From the NCBI RefSeq assembly GCF_000262465.1, contig NZ_CM001489.1:113404-177403 (forward strand): a stretch of 64,000 nt of DNA, written 5' to 3'. The first letter of the stretch is position 1, and each line of letters starts with the position of its first letter. This document shows, one piece after another, positions 56,741-64,000 of this stretch. The translations under genes were made by a program, and so were the position numbers. The notes under the pieces were generated by a model, which was not told the DNA's origin, did not search any database, and saw nothing but the letters and a program-made list of their open reading frames with translations. Source of the stretch: Frankia sp. QA3. Its GTDB lineage: Bacteria; Actinomycetota; Actinomycetes; Frankiales; Frankiaceae.

Positions 56741-58342
56741 CTAGCCCGCGGGTACGTCCGGACGTCTCCGCGGATCATCCCACAGGAGAGCCAGCTGGAA
56801 TCCGGCGGGTTCATCGTCCCAGGTTCTGTTCGTCTCGTTCGGCGTTCCCGGTGCTTCGCGCGCCGTCGTGGGCGAACCGTTTGCCGTCGCCGACGACGCG
56901 GCCATCCTCGCTTCGACAATACGGCGCCTTTCGAGAACGCGGCGGGGAAGCGAGAGGAAATCTCCATCTGCGAGCAGGCCGCTCACCTCCTCACGGAACA
57001 GCGGCGAGAAGCAGTCCGACCGATGCCACAGCATCACCGGGCAGCCGGCCCGCAGGGCGAGCTCGACCTCCCGCCCGCCGTGGGTGTCCGGGCCGCCGGG
57101 CGGGGCGCTGAGCACGAGGCAGACGATCTCGTCGGCCCGCAGCGCGGCGTCGAGCAGCCGGATGCGGTCGGCGCCGCGGCCGGCGCTGTGGTGCGCGCGG
57201 GGCCGGGCACCGTTCGGCCCCGGTCCCTCGACCAGCCGCCACCGGTTGGCCCACAGCCGGCCCCAGTGCCGGCTGCGCAGCCGGCGCAGACTGCGGATCA
57301 CCACCGGGTACGCGAGCCCCAGCACGACCGGGTGGAACGAGCCGCTCTCCAGCGTCCATGCCTCCACCGGCAGCCCGAACAGGTCGTCCGGCAGGATGAA
57401 CTCGACGGTGAGCTCCCGGGCCCGGGTGGCGTCGTCGCGGGTGCCCGGCGCATCCCACTGCCCTTCCATCTCGACGATGAGCTGCTCCACCGTCGCCTGC
57501 AGCTCGCTCGCCGCGACGGCGAGGTCCCCGCCGTGCACCGGGCGCCACGGCCCCAGGTCCCACTGCCGCCAGGACGAGACCAGCATCTGGTCCGGCCGGG
57601 CGGCCGCCGGCTCGATCTGGATCATGAGGTGGGCGGTGGGTTCCTCGCCCGCAGGCCGAGCGGCGGCCAGGTCCGGCGCCGGGGAGCGCGGGTCGGCGGG
57701 CGGGCCCGGGTGGGGCTGCGCCGCGGGCTCCGGCAGATCCCAACGTTCGGCGGTGGTCTGGACGAGCAGCTCCAGGCGGGCGCCGGCGGGCGGATCGAGC
57801 CGCGCCGCGGCGAAGCGCAGGAACACCAGCCACGGCGGGGCCTGTCCGGGCGCGGCGTTGCACGGCGCGAGCTGGATGAACAGATGCCACAGCGTGTCGT
57901 GCTCGGCCAGCGGCCGGGGCAGCCGGTCGGCGGTGATCTCGTAGGCGACCCGGGCGGCGTCGGCGAGCACCCGTCCCTGCAGGCACTCGCGCAGCATCAG
58001 CCAGTCGGCGACGGACAGCTCCCCCTCCAGCGCGGCGAGCGCGTCCAGCTCGGCGACGCGGAGCCGGACCGCCCGCGCCGTCGGCTCGTCCCCGACGAAC
58101 TCCACCGCCGCGGCCAGCGCCGCCAGGCCGTCGGGCAGCTTCACGCACAGGCGTACCAGTTCGCGCAGCACCAGTCCGGGCAGCAGTTGCCGGCGCGGCT
58201 GCAACCGCTCGGCGACGCCGTCCTGGACGTAGTCCTGCAGCAGCCGCAGGCCGCCCTCGTCGGTGACCGCCGTGCAGGTCTCCAGCGTCCGTACCAGGTC
58301 GAGTTCGGCGCGCTGGCGGAGAGTCGTGAACCGGTGAGGCAC
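56741..58342 (-). CDS. vWA-MoxR associated protein (VMAP) with N-terminal effector-associated domain
   Basis: A 533-residue protein. The N-terminus (LETCTAVTDEGGLRLLQDYV and the next 70 residues) resembles effector-associated domain EAD2. The middle (about 110-250) fits the VMAP-M region, and the C-terminal 260 residues fit VMAP-C, with LTVEFILPDDLFGLPVEAW, HWGRLWANRWRL and the closing GFQLALLWDDPRRRP. VMAP links EAD-bearing effectors to MoxR and vWA partners in the ternary conflict systems described by Aravind and colleagues. It is the first gene of the minus-strand trio. Domain borders are approximate. Confidence 0.8.
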   Translation of the reverse strand: MPHRFTTLRQRAELDLVRTLETCTAVTDEGGLRLLQDYVQDGVAERLQPRRQLLPGLVLRELVRLCVKLPDGLAALAAAVEFVGDEPTARAVRLRVAELDALAALEGELSVADWLMLRECLQGRVLADAARVAYEITADRLPRPLAEHDTLWHLFIQLAPCNAAPGQAPPWLVFLRFAAARLDPPAGARLELLVQTTAERWDLPEPAAQPHPGPPADPRSPAPDLAAARPAGEEPTAHLMIQIEPAAARPDQMLVSSWRQWDLGPWRPVHGGDLAVAASELQATVEQLIVEMEGQWDAPGTRDDATRARELTVEFILPDDLFGLPVEAWTLESGSFHPVVLGLAYPVVIRSLRRLRSRHWGRLWANRWRLVEGPGPNGARPRAHHSAGRGADRIRLLDAALRADEIVCLVLSAPPGGPDTHGGREVELALRAGCPVMLWHRSDCFSPLFREEVSGLLADGDFLSLPRRVLERRRIVEARMAASSATANGSPTTAREAPGTPNETNRTWDDEPAGFQLALLWDDPRRRPDVPAG

Positions 58343-58727
58343 CTGCCACCCGCCCCCCGGTCAGGTCGTCGTCACGGGCGGCTCGCGGCCGGCGATCCGC
58401 AATGTAAGCGTAAGACGCGGTCGATCAATGAACCCGACAAATGAACGCTCTGAATCGGCGCGGGCCGCCGGGCCGCGTGCGTCATTGCGGCTCGCCCACA
58501 TGCGGCGGACCTGCGTGAACATACCGATGCCGGCGCATGTGCGCCGAACCGTGGACGATCGTGGGGCCGCGGGTTCAACTGGCCGTCAACGGATCGTCAA
58601 CCGTCGGCCCGGCCCGTCGGCCCGGTGGGAGGTCGCGGCGCCGGTGGGAGGTCGCGGCGGATGGCCGACGGCCCGCCGGCCATCCGCCTCCGGTAGCCGT
58701 CCCGCCGGGATCGGCCCGCGGGTGGGT
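58343..58727. other. Upstream region of the VMAP operon
   Basis: 385 bp without a gene. Bases 58395-58445 are locally AT-rich (AATGTAAGCGTAAGACG, ATCAATGAACC) and probably hold the VMAP promoter reading left. A 19 bp duplication CCGGTGGGAGGTCGCGGCG lies at 58622 and 58641. No known operator was recognised. Confidence 0.4.
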
Positions 58728-59291
58728 TCAGCCCGCCAGCACGGCGGCGATTCTCGCCCCGGTCGGCCCGCTCAGGTCCGACACCGGGATCCACCGGTGG
58801 TCGGTGACCTCGTCGAGGCGCAGGTCCACCGTGCCCGGCCCGGTCGTCCGAAGGATCTGGAAAATGAACCGGAAATCGTAGTGCGTGTGCTCTGGCTCGC
58901 CCTTCTCCGGATTCTCGGGAATCGGATGGACGTCGATGTCCACCGGGATGTTGCGCAGGGCCCGGACCGTCGAGGGGAGAACGCCGGTCTCCTCGGCGAG
59001 CTCCCGCAGGGCGGCGGCCGCGAGCGTGGCATCGGCGTCGTCGACGTGGCCGCCGGGGAAAAGCCAGCGGTCGAGCGCGCGGTGGCGGACCTGCAGGACC
59101 CGAAAGGTCGTGTCCACGGCGATCGCCCCGCAGGTCACGTGGCCTGGCAGGGTGGTACGGGCGGTGACCGGCGCCGCGGTGGCCGCCAGGTCGAGGAGCG
59201 GGATCAGCCCCTCGGCCTCCGCGGGATACGCGACCAGATAGTCTCGGACCACGGAGATCACCCGATCGTTCAATCTGTATTCCTCATTCAT
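58728..59291 (-). CDS. Nudix hydrolase
   Basis: A 187-residue protein with a Nudix box GGHVDDADATL followed by AAAALRELAEETGV; the first glutamate is replaced by a nearby aspartate with a one-residue offset, a variant common in actinobacteria. The box binds Mg and hydrolyses X-linked nucleoside diphosphates. ATG 59291 (MNEEYRLNDRV) has only a weak ribosome binding site. Substrate unknown. It lies just upstream of the VMAP promoter region on the same strand but 385 bases away, so it is not clearly part of that operon. Confidence 0.88.
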   Translation of the reverse strand: MNEEYRLNDRVISVVRDYLVAYPAEAEGLIPLLDLAATAAPVTARTTLPGHVTCGAIAVDTTFRVLQVRHRALDRWLFPGGHVDDADATLAAAALRELAEETGVLPSTVRALRNIPVDIDVHPIPENPEKGEPEHTHYDFRFIFQILRTTGPGTVDLRLDEVTDHRWIPVSDLSGPTGARIAAVLAG

Positions 59292-59508
59292 CGTCGGTAC
59301 TCGTCGTCTGTACTCGGTCGGTGCCGTCGGACCGATGGTCCTCGAATGCCGCCGTCTCATGATGGCACGGGCCGTGACATTCCCTGGCGCGGCGCCGGGC
59401 GGGCCGCGGTGACACCCGGCGACCGGGTCGGCGATCGGGCCCGGAAAATGTGCCGGAGACCGTCTGCGCTCCCGACCCGCCCCGCCCCGCGCGGCGGGTC
59501 GGGGCCCC

Positions 59509-60126
59509 TCAGCGGCCGCCCGTGGCGCCGGTCGAGGCCGGCCGGGCCCGGACGTGCATCCGCTCGCCCTGCGGGCCGAACAGGCTGAGCAGCTCCAGGG
59601 GGGCGGGGTCCGGGTTGCCGAACCAGTGCGGCGTGCGGGTGTCGAACTCCGCCGCCTCGCCCGGCCCGAGGATCAGGTCGTGCTCGCCGAGCACCAGCCG
59701 CAGCCGCCCGGACAGCACGTACAGCCACTCGTAGCCCTCGTGCACCCGCTGGTCGGGGGGGCTCGCCGGGGTGCGCGCCGGATAGATCATCTTGTAGGCG
59801 CGGGGGCCGCCGGGGCGGCGGGTCATCGGCAGGAAGACGACGCCGTCGCGGACGGTCGGCCGCGCGTGGATCCGGGGATCCCCGGTCGCCGGCGCGTCGA
59901 CCAGCTCGTCGAGGGTCACCTGGTGCGCCCGGGCGAGTGGGAGCAGCAGCTCCAGGGTCGCCCGCCGCCCGCCGGACTCCAGCCGCGACAGCGTGCTCAC
60001 CGAGATCCCGGTTGCGGCGGACAGCTGGGCGAGGGTTGCCTGGCGCGCGCGGCGCAGGGCCCGCAGCCGCGGGCCCACCCCGTCGAGGACCTCCCGGGTC
60101 GGCGGGTGCGGGTCGGTGGCGGCCAT
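59509..60126 (-). CDS. XRE-family regulator with C-terminal cupin domain
   Basis: A 205-residue transcription factor. The helix-turn-helix spans about 18-72 (LRALRRARQATLAQLSAATG, SVSTLSRLESGGR) and the cupin barrel about 105-190 (VHEGYEWLYVLSGRLRLVLG, LGPGEAAEFDTRTPHWFG). HTH-cupin proteins sense small molecules such as amino acids or polyamines. ATG 60126 precedes this start closely; the gene follows an M20 amidohydrolase by 50 bases on the same strand, so it may regulate that gene and its own operon. Confidence 0.9.
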   Translation of the reverse strand: MAATDPHPPTREVLDGVGPRLRALRRARQATLAQLSAATGISVSTLSRLESGGRRATLELLLPLARAHQVTLDELVDAPATGDPRIHARPTVRDGVVFLPMTRRPGGPRAYKMIYPARTPASPPDQRVHEGYEWLYVLSGRLRLVLGEHDLILGPGEAAEFDTRTPHWFGNPDPAPLELLSLFGPQGERMHVRARPASTGATGGR

Positions 60127-60176
60127 ACCGCCATTTGCCGTGCCGGCAACCTCTGTCGTCAAGGCCGGGCCGCCCG

Positions 60177-61433
60177 TCAGGTCCGGATCATCGCCGGGCC
60201 GGGGCTCGGGGCCGGCTCGGCGTCGGCGGCGGCGAGGGCTCGGGTGGCCAGCTCGGCGTAGAGGGCGGCGCCGTCGGGCAGGACCGTCTCGTCGAAGCGG
60301 GCGCGGGGGCTGTGGTTGAACGGCGCGGTGTGCGGGTCGGTGCCCGGGGCGGTCGCGCCGATGGCGACGAAGCTGCCGGGCACCTGCGCCAGCACCCGGG
60401 AGAAGTCCTCCGAGCAGGCCAGGGGATGGGCAAGCTCGGAGTAGCGGCGTTCGCCGAACGTCTCGGCGACGGCGCGGGCGGCGAGCGCCGTCTCGGCCGG
60501 GTGGTTGACGGTCGCCGGCCGTTCGGGCACGAACTCGACGTCCGCGGTGACGCCGTGCCCGTCGGCGATGCCCCGCAGCAGCCGGCGCGCGGACTGCTCG
60601 ACCAGCTCGCCGGTGCGCGCGGAGAAGGTGCGCACGGTCGCCTCGAAGTACGCCTCGTCGGGGATGACGGTGCGCCGGGTGCCGGCCCGCAGGACGCCCA
60701 CGGTCAACACCACCGGGTCGAACACGTCGAACTGGCGGGTCACCATCGTCTGCAGGGCGAGGACCATCTCGGCGGTCGCGGTGACGGGGTCGTGCGCCCG
60801 GTGCGGCATCGAGCCGTGCCCGCCCTCCCCGCGCACGGTGACGCGCAGCATGGCCGACGCCGAGGTGATCGCGCCGGTCCGGCCGCAGAACTGGCCATGG
60901 GGCAGCGTCCCGGAGAACACGTGCAGCCCGTAGGCCGCCGACACTCGCCGCCCGGAGGCGTCGAGCACCCCCTCGTCGATCATCTGCTGGGCGCCCTCCC
61001 AGCCCTCCTCCCCGGGCTGGAACATGAACACGACGTCGCCGGGCAGCCGGTCGCGGCGCGCGCTCAGCAGATGCGCCGCGCCGACCAGCATGGCGGTGTG
61101 CAGGTCGTGGCCGCAGGCGTGCATCACGCCCGCGACGGTGGAGGTGTGCTCGAGCCCGGTGCTCTCCTGCACCGGCAGCGCGTCCATGTCCCCGCGCAGC
61201 AGCACCGCCGGCGCGCGCCCCGGACCCGCCCCCTCGCCGGTGCCGCGCAGGACCGCGGTCACCGAGCTCGCGCCGCGGCCGGTGGTGAGCTCCAGGGGGA
61301 GCCCGTCGAGGGCGGCGAGGACCTTGTCCTGCGTGCGCGGCAGATCCAGGCCGATCTCCGGCTCGCGGTGCAGGCGACGTCGCAGGTGCACGAGGTCGTC
61401 CGACAGGGATCGCGCGTCGTCGAGCACGGACAT
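60177..61433 (-). CDS. M20D-type amidohydrolase (IAA-amino acid hydrolase/hippurate hydrolase-like)
   Basis: A 418-residue zinc/manganese amidohydrolase. Signatures are LHREPEIGLDLPRTQ, LLRGDMDALPVQE, MHACGHDLHTAMLVGAAHLL and FQPGEEGWEGAQQMI, each holding metal or catalytic residues, and GGHGSMPHRAHDPV of the dimerisation domain. It cleaves N-acyl or N-aminoacyl bonds, for example of amidated amino acids. ATG 61433 gives normal length. It likely forms an operon with the XRE-cupin gene. It is a different M20 branch from the protein at 21522. Confidence 0.92.
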   Translation of the reverse strand: MSVLDDARSLSDDLVHLRRRLHREPEIGLDLPRTQDKVLAALDGLPLELTTGRGASSVTAVLRGTGEGAGPGRAPAVLLRGDMDALPVQESTGLEHTSTVAGVMHACGHDLHTAMLVGAAHLLSARRDRLPGDVVFMFQPGEEGWEGAQQMIDEGVLDASGRRVSAAYGLHVFSGTLPHGQFCGRTGAITSASAMLRVTVRGEGGHGSMPHRAHDPVTATAEMVLALQTMVTRQFDVFDPVVLTVGVLRAGTRRTVIPDEAYFEATVRTFSARTGELVEQSARRLLRGIADGHGVTADVEFVPERPATVNHPAETALAARAVAETFGERRYSELAHPLACSEDFSRVLAQVPGSFVAIGATAPGTDPHTAPFNHSPRARFDETVLPDGAALYAELATRALAAADAEPAPSPGPAMIRT

Positions 61434-61981
61434 GGCTGGTCCTCTCGGTGGACGGGGCGGGGACGGGCTCGGACACCGGTGAGGTGCGACGGTGCCCCTG
61501 ACTGAGCCTGCACGAGAGTGTGGTGACCCGCGCCGGACAACGATCCAACTGGGCGCCGTCAGCGGACCTACGGTAGCTGCAGGATCAGGCAACTGCGGAG
61601 GCAGACCGATATGCACATCGACCGTATCGACCACCTCGTGCTGACCGTGGCCGACGTGGAACGCACCGTTGACTGGTACGCGCGGGTCCTGGGGATGACG
61701 CCGGTGACGTTCCGTGGCGGCCGGCGGGCACTGGCCTTCGGCCGGCAGAAGCTCAACCTGCACGAGGCCGGCCGGGAACTCGAACCGAAGGCCGCCCGCC
61801 CCACCTCCGGCTCGGTGGACCTCTGCCTGATCAGCGGCCGGCCGCTCGACGAGGTGCGGTTCCATCTCGCCGCGCTCGGGGTGCCCGTCGAGCAGGGCCC
61901 GGTGGACCGCACCGGCGCGACCGGTCCGATCACCAGCGTCTACGTCCGGGACCCCGACGACAACCTGATCGAGATCAGCAC

Positions 61982-63750
<1,769 letters not shown>

Positions 63751-63754
<4 letters not shown>

Positions 63755-64000
63755 CGGTCCCCCCGGTCGGGGCGGGCGGCGCCCCCTGCGTCCTGACCGG
63801 GGGGAGCGCCCACCGCGGTGGGATGCCGGGTGGCCCGGCCCAGCAGCCAGGTGCAGCCGGCCATCCCGGCGGCGCCGAGCAGGAGCCACAGCAGCGTGTA
63901 CCAGTAGAAGAACGGAAACCCCCACAGCCGCGGACCGCGCCGCGCGTAGGTGCCGACCAGCAGCAGGGCGACGACCTGCACCGCGAGCACGGCCGCGGCG
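63751..64000 (-). CDS. DUF3311 small membrane protein (cut by window end)
   Basis: At least 82 residues are visible; the frame stays open to the window edge, so the true start is probably outside. It has two hydrophobic helices and the family motif LWGFPFFYWYTLLWLLLGAAG. DUF3311 proteins are small partners encoded just before SSS symporters, and here the stop overlaps the symporter start. Confidence 0.85.

Overview
The window is about 73% GC by eye, has many GTG starts and short overlaps between genes, and carries families that cluster in filamentous actinobacteria: DUF574 SAM methyltransferases, FxsT-like vWA/NB-ARC/TPR proteins, VMAP/MoxR conflict proteins and iron boxes of the IdeR/DmdR type. 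I infer a Frankia-like or related actinomycete. No rRNA, tRNA or CRISPR array was seen.

Layout. 1-7.1 kb: acyl-CoA catabolism (partial acyl-CoA dehydrogenase, acyl-CoA ligase, three more dehydrogenases, a FAS1-like dehydratase behind a palindromic promoter). 7.5-13.06 kb: a branched-chain-amino-acid-type (Liv) importer whose two permeases and first ATPase are one 995-residue polypeptide, followed by LivF, a separately promoted binding lipoprotein and two tandem perfect terminator hairpins. 13.3-16.9 kb: a small LuxR regulator, then about 2.8 kb without a convincing gene. 16.9-26.0 kb: enoyl-CoA hydratase, FadR-type GntR regulator, PAS-GAF-PP2C phosphatase, PPOX protein, an M20 peptidase/GNAT/quinone oxidoreductase operon and a luciferase-like monooxygenase. 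27.0-29.5 kb: an iron-box-controlled siderophore-interacting protein, a DUF574 methyltransferase and MscL.

29.6-44.5 kb reads as an organosulfur scavenging island: O-acetylhomoserine sulfhydrylase with an upstream Fe(II)/2OG oxygenase, a Dpp/Opp-type ABC importer followed by three flavin monooxygenases in one tightly coupled operon, and an SsuD-like alkanesulfonate monooxygenase. Three short ORFs resembling the cysteine-rich leader peptides of actinobacterial sulfur genes precede the three transcription units (32341-32415 minus, 32536-32625 plus, 44388-44486 minus). This suggests common cysteine-responsive attenuation.

44.6-47.7 kb: zinc alcohol dehydrogenase, a frameshifted conserved hypothetical gene and a DedA protein. 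47.8-58.3 kb is the most unusual part: two converging gene sets. On the plus strand are an EAD1-TIR protein, a 65-residue RiPP-precursor-like peptide with a strong ribosome binding site, and a HExxH-type (alpha-ketoglutarate dependent) peptide hydroxylase homologue. On the minus strand are VMAP, a MoxR ATPase and a 1480-residue vWA/NB-ARC/TPR protein. No radical SAM maturase is present and the peptide does not end in FxSxx, so this looks like a divergent relative of the Fxs RiPP systems merged with a VMAP-MoxR-vWA conflict system. 58.7-64.0 kb: Nudix hydrolase, XRE-cupin regulator, M20 amidohydrolase, VOC protein, and a sodium:solute symporter with its DUF3311 partner (cut by the window end).

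Short tandem repeats of 15-18 bp recur through the window, several lying across stop codons or inside coding sequence. Start codons were chosen by ribosome binding site, overlap with the previous gene and family length, and are often downstream of the longest open frame.
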